Shown here piece by piece: positions 45,201 through 57,602 of a DNA stretch of 64,000 nucleotides. Position 1 is the first letter of the stretch; each line of letters begins with the position of its first letter. Source of the stretch: Phellopilus nigrolimitatus (Eukaryota; Basidiomycota; Agaricomycetes; Hymenochaetales; Hymenochaetaceae). The notes under the pieces are model-generated. The model saw nothing but the letters and a program-made list of their open reading frames with translations, had not been told where the DNA came from and did not search any database. A program made the position numbers and the translations under genes. The stretch lies in contig JAJOHG010000114.1 of NCBI GenBank assembly GCA_021029095.1, forward strand, positions 1 through 64,000, in the 5' to 3' direction.

Positions 45201-45676
45201 CGACCAAAAATCATGAGCACCACGTACGTGTGATTTTGGTATATACGCCAGAGATTATCAATATGTATAGACAGGAGACTTTTGCAAGACTGGTCTGCTT
45301 ATGACAAAAAAGAAAGGCTTTTGGGTGCCTGGCAAAACAAATAGCCCATGGCCTGATTATTCGAGTTACATAAAACGTAAGTGATCTATCGCTACAATCG
45401 CTTCCTTGCGCCTACTTCCCGCCCGAGCAGTTTCAGTAGGACATCCTTTTTCGCGCCTCGCTACACTCGGAAGAATGGATGCTTATCACGGCCTGGCACG
45501 GCGTCATCAGGGAAAGCGACGATGTTCGGACAATTCATGGACAACGTCTTACGACGGACCGCATCAAATAATACCGAAAACAAGGATAAAGCTTCGCCCC
45601 GCTAGCGCCGTCAACTTTCGCTCCTTACGACTCCTACACCTAACACCAGGTTTGTGTTTCGAGACTGAGGCGGAAC
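42280..45676. other. 3.4 kb divergent intergenic region between laccases 1 and 2
   Basis: The region is AT-rich with short open frames only. It must contain both laccase promoters near its ends. The centre (42.8-44.9 kb) has scattered coding-like shards on both strands but no exon chain, repeat boundary or transposase motif that I can support. It may be decayed mobile DNA. Confidence 0.5.
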
Positions 45677-48215
45677 ATGCAGTTGAGGATCTCCTTGACG
45701 ATTTTCGCCTTCGTTGCTTTGCGACTCGCGCGGAGAATCTCCGCCAGTGTTGTGAATGTCGACCTTAACATACAGAACGCCAACCTCGCACCCGATGGCT
45801 TCAACCGCTCGTATGGAATTGATCATTGCTCCATCTATAATTTTGCTAAATAGCGAGCTCAGAACCGTTACTGCCAACGGTCTGGCACAAGGTCCTCTCA
45901 TCTCTGGCAATATCGGCGACCAGTTCCTGGTAACTAATTTATTATTTACGGGGACTGGCAAAATCCGGATTCACAATTCTCATCTTCTTCAGATTAATGT
46001 CGAAGACAATCTTGATGACTCAACTATGCGGAGGGCTACTTCGATCGTGAATCTCCTTATTCATCATTTTGCCTTGATTTTGGCCTGCTCATTTCTATTT
46101 CTTGATATCTACAACAATAGCACTGGCACGGCATCCTCCAGGCCCATACAGCGGAGATGGACGGACCGGCGTTCGTTACGCAGTGTCCCATTGTCCCAGG
46201 ACATGACTTCCTGTGAGTACTTAATTTACTTACGTCCAACGAGTTTGGAAGTCACTGAAACTCATATTTTGTTCTTTCAGATACAACTTCACAGTGCCCA
46301 ATCAGACCGGAACGTATTGGTACCACTCGCACTTGTCTACTCAATACTGCGATGGTCTCCGGTAAGCTTAATCCAGCTGCTTATACTAGTGTTGACGCTC
46401 ATCATTTGCTTAAAGCGGCCCGTTGGTTATCTATGGTGCGTTTTTTAATCCAGTTTTCTTTGATTATAACCTTCTGAGGAGGTGCGCTAAGATCCTGAGG
46501 ACCCGCACAAGGACCTATATGACATAGATGACGGTAAGTCTAGCATTATACCGTTTAATTTGGTCATATTCATCGTTCCTCTGTATAGACTCGACAATCA
46601 TCCAACTCGCGGACTGGTATCATACTGTCTCGTCTTCGCTATTCCCGAACCCGACCAACACTACTCCGTGCGATACGCGTCGTCTCTTATAAGCCTTTTT
46701 CTTACATGCTTGATTCTCGGTTTCCATCCTTTTTCAGCACGCCCGATTCGACGCTAATCAATGGGCTCGGTCGCTGGAGCGGACGACCTACTAGCGAACT
46801 TGCTGTCGTTCGCGCACAGCCTGGCAAGCGTCACCGGTTTAGGATTATAAACACTAGTTGTTTCCCGTCGTAAGTATGTGATAGCACGTATTTCTCGTTT
46901 GATGATCCAATTCTTCTCTAAAGCTTTACGTTCTCTATCGACGGACACAATATGACCGTTATCGAGGCAGATGGGGTGGAAATCGAGCCAGTTATCGTCG
47001 ACTCGCTTAATATTTTTGCTGGTTCGTCTTATTTCAAACTTACTCAAGTCTGTCAGACCTACCTTGACCGTTCAACGCAGCTCAGCGCTATTCAGTCATT
47101 GTACGTCCAACTAAAAGAAATGAAGGGAAAATCGCACTTGCTGATATGCATAATACTAGGTGACGATGGATCAAGCTATCGATAACTACTGTATGTATTT
47201 GTCTATTCGTCTTTTCTTCTGTTTCATAATTTGTTTTCCAGGGCTCCGAGCAATTCCATCCTGGCCCACGGGGTCGACGACCATCGGCGGTATAAACTCG
47301 GCGATCTTGCGTTATGATGGCGCATATGACAACGAGCCTATTACGAGCGAGAAAATCAACTCTACCGTACTGAATGAATCCGACCTCCATGTATGTCATC
47401 AGTTACGCTGCCGTCATCGTGCAAGCACTTCTCAATTTGTTTTTAAACTAGCCCCTTATAAACCCAGGAGCAGTAAGTATCTGATTTTGGGCGCTATTCA
47501 TTAGTATTGATAACATTGCCTACAGCCCGGGCCCGCGGTTGTTGGAGGTGCCGACGTGACTTTGACAATGAATATCTCACATTCCGGTGGACAGTTCTCG
47601 ATCAATGGTGCACCGTTCAATCCGCCCAGCGTCCCCGTCTTACTTCAGATCCTGAGCGGCACGACGAATGCAAAGGAGCTCCTTCCATCCGGATCGGTAT
47701 ATAATCTCCCGCCGAATCAGGTCATTGAGATCAATATCCCCGGAGGTAATAACGTACGTTTTGAAAATTGAAATTTGCTCCCTTGGCCATCAGTTGACTG
47801 CCGCACTATTCAGCATCCCTTCCATCTTCATGGCCATACCTTCGACGTCATCCGCGTCGCAGGTAACTCGAGCTATAATTTCGATAACCCGGTGCGACGC
47901 GACACCGTGAACATCGGGGCATTTTCTGACAACGTCACATTCCGCTTCGTCACGGACAATTCGGGCCCGTGGTTCCTTCATTGCCACATTGACTGGCATT
48001 TGGAAGCTGGTCTTGCAGTTGTGTTCACCGAGGACGTAGAGAAAGTTTCCACAAGCAATTCTCCCAGCAGTGAGTGTCCGTCCTTGAGGATATGGTGTGA
48101 GATGTTCAACCGGAAATTTTATGTTTTAGCCGACTGGTCAAATTTGTGTCCACTCTACAACAAATTGAATCCAGACACAGGCTTGCCTAGAGTCCCAATG
48201 AATACGAGTGCTTAA
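45677..48215 (+). CDS. Laccase 2 (multicopper oxidase)
   Basis: About 17 exons join in frame from the ATG at 45677 to the TAA at 48215. Copper-ligand blocks are complete: [35 protein letters not shown] and HCHIDWHL; the T1 axial residue is Leu ([10 protein letters not shown]). The pocket Asp is in ADWYH. It is the closest relative of laccase 1 in this window: both have QAHTxEMDG after the first histidine block and DPEDPxKxLYDIDD, unlike laccase 3. The predicted signal peptide ([20 protein letters not shown]) contains four basic residues inside or next to its core, which is unusual. Secretion of this product should not be assumed. The final intron (48071-48130) is free of stops, so its splicing is inferred from homology. 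Confidence 0.88.
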
Positions 48216-48568
48216 TTGGATCTCTGGAGCCTCCAAAATCGTTTCTTTTTTGCTCCTGTAATGATTCGTTCACATGGACATCGGGTTGTTATTTCCGTTG
48301 ATTTTATTCCTTTATACAAAAACTAAGATTGGATTCAAGCTATTAATTCGTCGCAGACATCAGTATTATTCATAGAAAGTAAAAGAGTTGCAGCAGACGT
48401 GTGTTGCGTAATATTCCATGTACTTAGTCTCATAATTTCGAGAATCACAATCATCAGCGTGATTCGAACGAGCCATGTATGTACTTGTGGATAAAGCTGA
48501 GTAACACCCCCTACCCACCCCGGGGATGGGGAGCGGAAATCTAGATCTAAAACAGTTCCAAGGACTAA

Positions 48569-50394
48569 CTACGCATAATGCTCGATGAAATATTTAACGG
48601 CAGCTGTACCGCCGCGTTGTTCGCCCTGCTGATGTATGCCTTGAACGTTGGTAAGAACGACGCTACTGTAGTAATCCATGACGAATGGAAATTTCCAGCC
48701 AATCTGAACCTGCAGACTCGGCCGACCTTCTTTTTCATCAACGCGAAGGTGCTTCAATTCCGCACAGTGAGCAGTGGTTGGCAACAACGCAATTGCTCGC
48801 GCTCGTCGATCTTGATGACCGCCTATCCATGAATTCCATTCTATCAGATGGCCATGCCGAGACGGGGGGAATATCGGTTTGGGATTGGTGTTTAAGACGA
48901 CGAAAAGCCCCTTGGTAAAAGTCTCGGACACGCTTTCAAGGTTGAACTTTCCAATTGCTCCAGTATATGAAGAGGATAGGTATTCGGAGAAATGTAAATG
49001 GAAGTACATTGCATTAAAGTCTCGACGAAATCCGCCAATGTGATGAGGAGTCATAGGCCACACGAAAAGCAAGTCAACTAATGACAACGATATGACAGAC
49101 TGGTCTGCAAGTTGCGCCTTTTCAAGATCCAGCCAGTTTGGAGGGTGGACATCCATGTATATGTCATACCGATGCACACCGGAGGGGACAGGAAGAGTAA
49201 AGCTTTCTGCGTCGAAGCGATTGATGCTATGAGTGATCCATGCTTCAGAATTGTCGCACTCTTGCCAGAGTTGAGTGAACTGCGATAGATGAATGGAATG
49301 AACAGAAGGGGCACCGCTGTCACGTCCGGAGATGTATAACAAATGATTGCTTGCGATGCAAGTAGGCGAATCAAAATCAGCCACAGAAATATCCTGGAAG
49401 TTTTACAAGAACATTAATGTCAGAATCGCAAATTGTGGATATGGTTTCTTTGATAACTCACACACTCTTGCCAAGACAGGAGAACAGCGAGTCTTTTAAA
49501 CCAGTTGAGAAGGACAGCTCCCCTCATCGTGATGAGACCTGCCGACGACATTCTTTTAAATGGGATTAGGCAGAGGGGGTTGGTAAACGTCGGTTTCTTC
49601 CAGAAGGTGGAGTTGGTTTGGGGGGCATGGTATGGATCCAACTCCACGCTGTGTGTAGAAATGCGTTTTCCCGATTCCAGATCATATTCAATGACTTCGT
49701 GTAGTACCGCTCTTTATGATACGAATAAATTGATCGAACATTTTACAGAGTCATACAAGACACGTACTCAGATGCACCTCTAGCGGCTTTGAGACAAGAG
49801 ATGAATATTCTGACAGACTTGCCATCGAGATTCATCTCACAGCCGAAGCCAATACGCACCATTCTTCCGTAACGCCATGTGAAAACAAAAACATCCCGTT
49901 GTACGTCGAGGCAAGATAGTCTGTCCTCCCAGAGATAAACGAGGTATCTTCCTCCCGAGAGGAATTGAATGTCGCCAAAACCTTCACCAGGAAACTTGAA
50001 TTCCAAAGCGCCTAAGTTGGCTCGATAAAAAGGCTTAGGATCGCTCGACGTCCAGTTCCTATATCCCTGCACCGCTCGCACGGCAAGGTCGCGGAAATCA
50101 GCCTCCTGTCGCCTGTGATGCGGAGCAATGCTAGGTGCTGACTCGTGAGGTAAATTGTACAGAACGGCAAGCCAGACTTCTTTCTTCGCAACTAGTATCT
50201 TCAGATACTTACAGGTCTGTACAAGTATTGTAAAATGTGCACGAAGCAAGCGTTCCAGGAAGACTCACCTGTTCAACGTGCAAAAGGCTAACGATATCAC
50301 AGCAGCACAAAATGTTCAGGATGGCATCGTCAACCAGACATGCAAAATCGCCTATTTGACGATCCAGACGAATGACAAGAGAAACACTAGACAT
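48569..50394 (-). CDS. F-box-like protein of a paralogous pair (copy B), 528 aa
   Basis: Exons 50394-50269, 50216-49768, 49648-49462 and 49393-48569 join in frame. The first exon is 126 nt, exactly as in copy A (15030-16805), and encodes LVDDAILNILCCCDIVSLLH, then VEQTCKYLKIL, an F-box-like segment. The remainder aligns with copy A throughout: FRDLAVRAVQGYRNWTSSDP, HLLYISGRDSG, NWLDLEKAQ and MDYYSSVV near the C-terminus. Exon 3 is shorter than in copy A by about 27 residues. A second ATG lies nine bases upstream (50403). Function and partners are unknown. It is convergent with laccase 2. Confidence 0.77.
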
Positions 50395-50590
50395 GGTATA
50401 CACGCATCAGTGTCAGCTCGCGCTGCTCGGTCCTATGGTGAAAGATGATCAATACACGTACGCCGTACATCATGCCGATATGACCAACATCATTACGTAA
50501 TAATCATTTTATGTGGCTTAGGTTCCAATATAGGACAGAAAGAGAAACAATATCAAGAAGCAAATTTATTACACCATACAAAACTTGATA

Positions 50591-51229
50591 CAGTGTACTA
50601 CGCTTCCTTTAGACACCCATTTGAATACCATTTCTTGTAAATGTGCGCAGCTACTTTTTGCTAAAAACAATTTATAGTAAGCATGTCAGTTGCACTGGGA
50701 ATACTGTGTGAAATTATTTAAGGATTCCATGCAGAGGAAAAAATGAAACAAATGATTCATGAAAGTAGAGCCTTTTGTCACGGACACCGGTCCTTTAGAC
50801 ACCTGTGACGCCATCACAAACACACCAAGTTTTGCGTGTTTGCGTGTCGGCTAGGCTCGTGGGCGTCACACTCAGACACCTGATGAACAATATTTTGCCT
50901 ACCATGAAGTGTTTTAGCCATTAACCATCGAGCTTGAAAAGCAAAGATAAAGAGAGGATTGTGCCTTTCATTTTGAGCTGTTTTTCCAATGAAAAGGGGT
51001 GCACAAAAAATTAAAAATTGCAAATGTCAACTGTATAAATGCCGATTTCGGTACATTTTCAACTCTTTAGGATGAACAAAACCATTTTTTTTTTCTCAGA
51101 ATTGGTACATAGGTGGAGTACTCTTGCCCGAGTGTACATTAAAAATTTCAAGCCAAAATATCAAGAAATGAAGGAGAAAAGCGAAGTGTCTAAAGGACGG
51201 GTGGTGTCTAAAGGAGGCGTAGTACACTG
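50591..51229. mobile_element. Tc1/mariner-type MITE, 639 bp
   Basis: Terminal inverted repeats of about 27 nt (left 50591-50617, right 51203-51229) read CAGTGTACTACGC then [T/C]TCCTTTAGACACC, with a single mismatch. TA dinucleotides flank both ends (50589-50590 and 51230-51231), fitting a TA target duplication. The 12-13 nt motif TCCTTTAGACACC occurs four times: at both ends and internally at 50791-50803 and (inverted) 51186-51197. These may be transposase-binding sites. The interior is AT-rich and lacks a transposase frame. Confidence 0.85.
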
Positions 51230-51231
51230 TA

Positions 51232-52353
51232 GTCGTCTCTCGGTAGATTTGATGGACTTTGGTACGAGCTCGCCAGCGCCCACTGTCGGTACCCATAAGG
51301 TAAGTAATCAAAAAAAATGCTACTACTGTAGCGAATATTGCGGAGTGTAACGAACTTAGCTTTAGCATAAATAATTGTCCAATCATTCACACTTGCATTT
51401 CGCGGTTCTGTCGTACACATGAAGGTATGACACACACCAAAACTCTGTACGAGGTCGCAAGAAATTCCGACTTCCCAGCTGTTTCGAGTTCCGATATTGT
51501 CCCGTCGATGGACAGAATAGAGTAAAGAGGATAAATTATTTGATAATATTGCGCAGATTCTGTCGGGTTTCAAGGAGAAAGGCGAACATCGGGGAGCCTC
51601 ACCCATATCGCCTCCTCTCCCAGCCTCTCCCCCACCTTCCCCCGCGGCCCCTCGAACAGTACGAATTAAGAAACCATAAAGGAGCTATGAAATCGTCTGC
51701 TGTCATTAATCACCATAGCAGGTCGATTTAACTCAGCCAATCCGCGGTGCGTAAATGAACTTCTCGTGCCTATAATACCTACCACTGCGCGCATCGGAGG
51801 GGTTTGAGGCACGCATCTACCTCAGCGCTAAGATCTGTAGATTTCAAGTATTGATCAGTGATTTTCCCGGTACCGCTTTCCCAGCGTCTGCCCTGGCCCA
51901 TTTTACGAGTTACGACATAGCCTCGGCACGCTCTCGTGAGAGAGACCGACATATTCAGGGACTAGGTTCGAGGAAGCGCGGCTACCGTGGCGCTCGCATA
52001 GGTGCCTGGCGTATCAAATAAACAGCATGGAATGCTGTCTTATGATTGCAGTCTCGGGTCCGAATGTGTTTTGGGTCGCGAGCCACAAGCCACATCTCAT
52101 AAGAGCTTAATAAGATGATCCCGCGCGTATCTTCGCGCGACAATAACGCGCGATCGTTACTTATTATATTATCCTAACGTCGATTGCACGCTTCCGTTCG
52201 TATTGCCCCTGACGCTCTTTCTGAAAATAAGACCTTTCCCTGAGACATTAATGCGCGTTTGTGTTACAGCGCAAGTGCTACTTCGCGATTCCTGCAGGAT
52301 GGCCGGGCCGCTTTATTGGCGTGTAAAGCTACACCCATGGGAAGCAAAGGTTT
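51232..52353. other. Intergenic, no supported gene
   Basis: About 1.1 kb between the MITE and the methyltransferase gene. Short open frames only; C-rich stretch at 51608-51650. Confidence 0.5.
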
Positions 52354-53430
52354 TCAGTAAAGCCGATTGGACCTCTGCAGGTCCGACCACCTCAGATTAA
52401 TCCATACCACCCAGCGCCTTCGCATCCCCTCGTCTTCGTTCCCCCGCTCCTCCGCCCAAGGCCTCCTTTTGCCGCCCCCTCCCACATCCCACTCTTCGAT
52501 GCCGCCCACCTCCAGCCCCGGCCCACCGGCGCGTACACACTCATTGCGGAACGCTGTCACCTTGTTGAGGAATGCGCAGATCGTGTATCGCCCCGTGTGC
52601 AAGCCGGCTACGAGGTGGACGCGTGCGCTGGGCGTGCGCCGGAGCAGGATAGAAATCGTGTGGAGAAATACGAGGTGCGAAGCGGGATCCCAGAGTGTGT
52701 CCGCAGCGAGTATCAGATCGTAGCCGTTCGTTTCACTGGAGCTCGGTTCCAAGGAAGAGAGAACTGAGGAAACGTCGTCCCCCCACGCGTAGGGCACGAC
52801 GTGGACGTGCTCTCGCGCCCCCGACTCAATATCTGTCTCTGCCGCCGAATCCAGTTTGAAGTTGCGCTGCACGTTCGCACGCAGGGTGTCGATGAGCAAG
52901 TCGTCCGGGTAGTCGCTCAGCGTGACCCTCCACGCAAGCTTCCTATCTCGGTGCGCGATCCTCTCGAGGCACTTCGCGACCAGCAGCCCAGGCAGGCCCG
53001 CGCTCGCACCGAGCTCGAGCACTTCGAGCGCCGAACACCTCCCGGACTCAGACGTCGCGCATTCCTTATCTCCAACTCGCCCGCGTAACATCTCGGCTAG
53101 TCCCAACTCGCCAACGTGATCCGCGAGAAAGATGGCAGACGCCCAGACACTTGATGCGTGTAGCGCCCAGTTGCGCGCATGTGTGTCGGGCGTGTACAGG
53201 GTAAGTGTGATCGGAGATACTTCACCGCTCAACTCATATCTATCCCCGTCCGCCTTTCCAATTGCCGTTTCAGCCTCTGTGTGCCCCGGATAAGTGTATG
53301 TAAACTTCGCCCCAGCCTCCGCATGCGTTATCGTTGTGTATCCGTAGAGTATACCCAAGGATGCTGAGAGGATGTCTTCTGAGTCCTCAATATGATCGTT
53401 CGAATCCGAGAGTAACGCAATTGGCGCCAT
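52354..53430 (-). CDS. EFM7: EFM7/Nnt1-type protein N-methyltransferase (eEF1A), 358 aa
   Basis: A single exon. Seven-beta-strand SAM-dependent methyltransferase fold: motif I VLELGASAGLPGLLVAKCL (about residue 140), post I VTLSDYP, motif II/III YDLILAADTLWD (about residue 240) and a C-terminal WVVWINLRW. The arrangement NWALHASSVWASAIFLADHV before motif I is typical of the METTL21/EFM7 group. In yeast, Efm7 trimethylates the N-terminal Gly and dimethylates Lys3 of elongation factor 1A. The insert around residues 305-340 is Gly/Arg/Glu-rich. It is the last of three minus-strand genes in a row. Assignment to EFM7 rather than a related lysine methyltransferase is from motif memory. Confidence 0.8.
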   Translation of the reverse strand: MAPIALLSDSNDHIEDSEDILSASLGILYGYTTITHAEAGAKFTYTYPGHTEAETAIGKADGDRYELSGEVSPITLTLYTPDTHARNWALHASSVWASAIFLADHVGELGLAEMLRGRVGDKECATSESGRCSALEVLELGASAGLPGLLVAKCLERIAHRDRKLAWRVTLSDYPDDLLIDTLRANVQRNFKLDSAAETDIESGAREHVHVVPYAWGDDVSSVLSSLEPSSSETNGYDLILAADTLWDPASHLVFLHTISILLRRTPSARVHLVAGLHTGRYTICAFLNKVTAFRNECVRAGGPGLEVGGIEEWDVGGGGKRRPWAEERGNEDEGMRRRWVVWINLRWSDLQRSNRLY

Positions 53431-53738
53431 TCACAAGAGTTTCTCACACAGCAACAGCTAAAGGATCGAATTTGAAGCAAAGTACTGTTCCGTCATCGTT
53501 ATCTGCATCGTAGAGTCGGGCGTTGGTGGTAGAGTTATCGATCGTTAAATTGCCTTTCACTGGTGCTATGAAGTTGTCGAACTGGCCCGAATGAGAAAGA
53601 AGAAAAGAAATTTGAAACATATGTCAAGATATAGGTGCAGTTCAGGGCGCTCATTTTGCTCGTTCAGATTGAGAATGTTGCTCTTTTTCTTAATCTTACA
53701 TATTTACACTTTCACGTACAGTATATCGTAACCAAACC

Positions 53739-55004
53739 TCACAACTTCCCCTTCTCCGCCTCCTCGCCAAACACCTCTTCAAACGCAGGCCCGATCTCAC
53801 CGATCAAGTCCGCCGTGATCACGCTTCGTCCGTTCTTCGCAAACGCGCGGCGCGACGTCGTGCGCGTGAGGATCGACGCGGCTGTCGCAGCGAGGAACGG
53901 AATGCGCGAGGGCGGTATCTGCGCTTCGGACGCAGACTGCGACCCCCACGCGCCGTCCTCGAAGCACTTCCCCCACGCGAGGAACGCACCGACAGCGCCA
54001 GAAAGGACGTCTCCCTGGCCGCCGCAGCGCTTGAGCCCACCGGGCGCGTCGATCTCGGCCGTTTGGGGTTCAGAAGAGGAGGGGTGCACGGCGATAAGGT
54101 CTTTTGCGCCTTTCTGGATGACGGTTACGCCTCCGAGCGCCTGCGAGACTAGATGGGCACGTTTCGAGGGTTCAGTCGATGGGTCAATATTCTGCAATAC
54201 AATTAAGCAAATCTCCTTTCAAGACATGTATTCGGCATACGAACAACAGCCTCGCTCAGCCGCTTGAATTCCACCACATTCGGCGTCATGATCGCCTTCT
54301 CGTAGCCCCTTACCACATCGGGTTCGTTTCCAACCAAGAAGAGCCCATCGGCGTCGAACACAAGATACATTTTCTGCTCGCGCGCAATCGACACTGCGAG
54401 CCTTGCATATTTCTGCATGTAATCCTCGCGCCCGAGCCCCGGCCCGATGACCAGGACGTGTAGTCGTTTCAGCAATGCGGCGAGCTCCGACTTTACTGAG
54501 TCCGTCGATCTAAGGCGTGAATGATTGAGGTGTGTATGGGAAGAGAGGAATTTTTGAGCGCACTTATCCTCCCGGAGGATCGGGTGTACGATGAGGTCCG
54601 GTGCGTAGCCTTTGATCGCGCCAGCGGCAGTCGGAGAGCAGATAACATGCGATAGGTCTGCGCCCTACATTATAATCAGGGCGCAATTTAAATCGAGAAT
54701 TTCAACATGTTGCTTACGACTCTCTGCGCGGTTATTGCAGCAAAATATGGCGCGCCAGTGTAACTGTCCGATTCGTCTCCAATCAGCCTCTCCGTCATTT
54801 GTTCCTTCTGCGTCACAAGCGGGCGGCTCACTCGAGTGCGCCACCAAGAACTCCGACCCTTCCTGCCATACGTCCAGGCTAAGCATATCTTGAACGATAT
54901 ACATGGGCTGTCCTGTACGTACCCGACTGGCCCTTGTGCAGCGTGCCGTTCAGCGGCGGGATGAGCTGCTTAATTTGCTTGAAGATGGAGTCTGGGATTG
55001 GCAT
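53739..55004 (-). CDS. NNR2: ATP/ADP-dependent (S)-NAD(P)H-hydrate dehydratase
   Basis: Seven exons join in frame. The start [20 protein letters not shown] and [20 protein letters not shown] match the CARKD/NnrD ribokinase-like fold. [53 protein letters not shown] and [18 protein letters not shown] (nucleotide loop with the catalytic Asp) follow in the usual order. The enzyme repairs NAD(P)H damaged by hydration, using ATP or ADP. The second exon pair is tiny. The donor before the last exon is GTTCGT, a weak site. No mitochondrial targeting sequence is evident. It sits between the methyltransferase and phosphoglucomutase genes with the same orientation. Confidence 0.9.
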
Positions 55005-55606
55005 GCTGGCGCTTCTTCTCGTTTTTTTCGCTTTTTTCGCGCGAATATGCGACTAGATGTGCCTGTCTGAAGGTGATGACGGTTTGCAATGAAGAACGGT
55101 TTAGACTCGACTAGCTCATGCAGCACAACTGACATCACGCCGAGAAATGCCGAACGAGCACGTGACTATTAAATAATTATCTAATCACTTTTAGATTTTT
55201 AAGTTTTAGACAACCTCTGTGATCGACACTAGCATCCGCAGCACTAGCACTTTCGAAGTTTCATCTGCTTCCGACACAGCACTCATGTCTGGGGCCCGAT
55301 CTCCAGAAGCACCGCTGCGGCGCTGCAGGAGATCTATAATGATACGGAAATGCGGTGACAAGGGCAATACGAGCCTTGACGAGCATGTCAGGAATTAGGA
55401 ATATCTGTTTTACTCGTTGGAGTGGACTCGAAGGCAAGAACTTCAAATTAGCGTATTTCAATCAAAGAAATATTTCACGGTGTGAAGAGAAGGGTCACGT
55501 GTATCAGAATTGCATAGCTTGGTGGCTTGTGATTGGGGTTTGAGTTTACTTTTACATTTGCGTTTCGTTTGTCATTCCGCCCCCTTATCGTTGTCTTCCT
55601 ACATCG

Positions 55607-57602
55607 TTAGGGCACTTGGAACAGATATTCACTATCATAAAAACCAGTCAAGTCGTCGATGGTGCTAGAAGAGGAAGTGTAGCTCACCGTGATGACAGTA
55701 GGCTTTTCAACGCCAAGGAACTCCTTGAGCTTGCTGATAGTGAGTGCGACCTCGATGAGGCCTTTGAGGCCCTCCGCGGTCTCTTGGCCATACTGCGTCT
55801 TGTCCTTCGTATACTTCTCGACGTACATGCGCACCGTCGCGCCCTGACTGCCCGTCCCGCTCAGGCGGAACACGACGCGCGAGCCGTCTGCGAAGCGCAC
55901 GATCTGGCCCTGGTTCTTCGACACGCTCTTGTCGATCGGGTCCGTGTAGTCGAAGTTGGTCGTCTCGGACACGGTGAACGACTCGCCCGTTGACGCGCTG
56001 TATTTCTCACCGACGAGCGAGCCCTTCGCAATGTGCGCGTTCAGAGCATCGACCATCTTCGTTGCCGCCTCGGACGAGACCTCCTCGTAGTCGTAGCGCG
56101 AGAAGAATGAACGCCCGTACTTCTCGTAATGATCGAGCAGGATCTCGTTGATTCCGACGAGCTTATTGGGAGATTTCCTGTTGGCAGCGGCCAGGATGTT
56201 GAGCCATGCCACGACCGCCCAGATACCATCCTTTTCTCGGATATGGTCAGAGCCGGTACCGAAAGACTCCTCACCGCAGATCGACAGGCGGCCAGCATCC
56301 ATCAGGTTTCCAAAGAATTTCCAGCCTAAACAGTTTCGAAACTCAGTATTTTCAAAGGTGGAATACAGAAGTATTTACCAGTAGGGACTTCGAAGTATTC
56401 CAGGCCTTTCTTTTTGGCAACATAGTCGATCGCAGCGCTGGTGGGCATGCTACGCGCAAGACCCTTGATACCAGACTTGAAGTACGGGATGCTCTCCTGC
56501 GCCCAGTCCGCAATGATTGCAACAGAGTCACTTGGTGTGACGAACGCGCCCTTCCCATAAATCATGTTCCTGTCGCCATCGCCGTCACTTGCCGCACCAA
56601 ATTGGATGTTATTCTTCTCGACCACTTCGACGAGCGAGTGCGCGTATGTGAGGTTCGGGTCCGGGTGTCCGCCACCAAAGTCCGGGAGGGGTATACAGTT
56701 CTGGGTGGACGACGTAGACAGACCGAGAGTGTCGACCAAAATGGCTGTGGCATAGGGCCCAGTGACGCCGTGCAGACCGTCGAAAAGCACTTTGAACTCC
56801 GGTGTGCTCTGAAGGAAGTTCTTGATCAGGTCAAAATCAAAAATGCCCTCCAAAAGTTCCACGTAGTCCTTCACAGAGTCGATGATCTCCACTTCAGCAG
56901 GTCCGTACTTTGTCGGACCAATCTTCGAAAGGTCGACCTTGATTTGCGAAGTTAAACGAAAGGAAACGAGATGAGAGCAGACGCATGTGCTCACCGGCGG
57001 ATGCTCCAGCGTCTTGTAGCTCGTGATCTCCTTGGTGAGCTTGAAAATCTTGTCGGTCACGTTCTCTGGAGCGGGGCCGCCGTTCGACACGTTATATTTG
57101 ATTCCGAAGTCGTTGTTTGGCCCGCCGGGATTGTGACTGGCAGTGAGGAGAATGCCGCCGTACGCCTTGTACTTCCGGATGACATTCGATGCTGCCGGGG
57201 TCGACAGGATACCATCCTTGCCGATGATGAATTTCCCAACGCCATTTGCAGAGCCGATTTTGAGAATCGTTTGTACTGCCTCTGGCGAGAAGTAGCGCCC
57301 GTCTCCTCCGATGACGATCGTTTGGCCCTTGGCGTCAATTGAGTCGAAAATTGCCTGGACGAAGTTCTCGGTGTAGTGCTGCAAGAGTTTTCAGATGTAT
57401 TTCTCGTATAATTTGGCAGGGTATGTACTTCCTGCTGGAACACCTTGACCCTGGCCATCGTCAACACCATGACGCGGCAACATCAGCTTGGCTGTCCAGA
57501 CACGTCAAAGACGCGTGCCACTCACCTCTTCCTCAATCCTGATGTACCGGGCTTTTGCCCGTCGAATGGTTTGGTCGATATCTCCTTGACTTGCACGGAC
57601 AT
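55607..57602 (-). CDS. PGM: Phosphoglucomutase
   Basis: Five main exons join in frame from [20 protein letters not shown] at 57602. The phosphoserine loop is [10 protein letters not shown], the metal loop DGDGDRN, the sugar-binding loop [12 protein letters not shown] and the phosphate-binding [14 protein letters not shown]. It interconverts glucose-1-phosphate and glucose-6-phosphate in the cytosol, linking glycogen, trehalose and UDP-glucose to glycolysis. The family normally ends soon after PTVIT, whereas this frame runs 26 residues beyond (to 55607). The sequence right after PTVIT is GTGAGC, a good donor, so the true C-terminus may be spliced differently. Confidence 0.95.
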
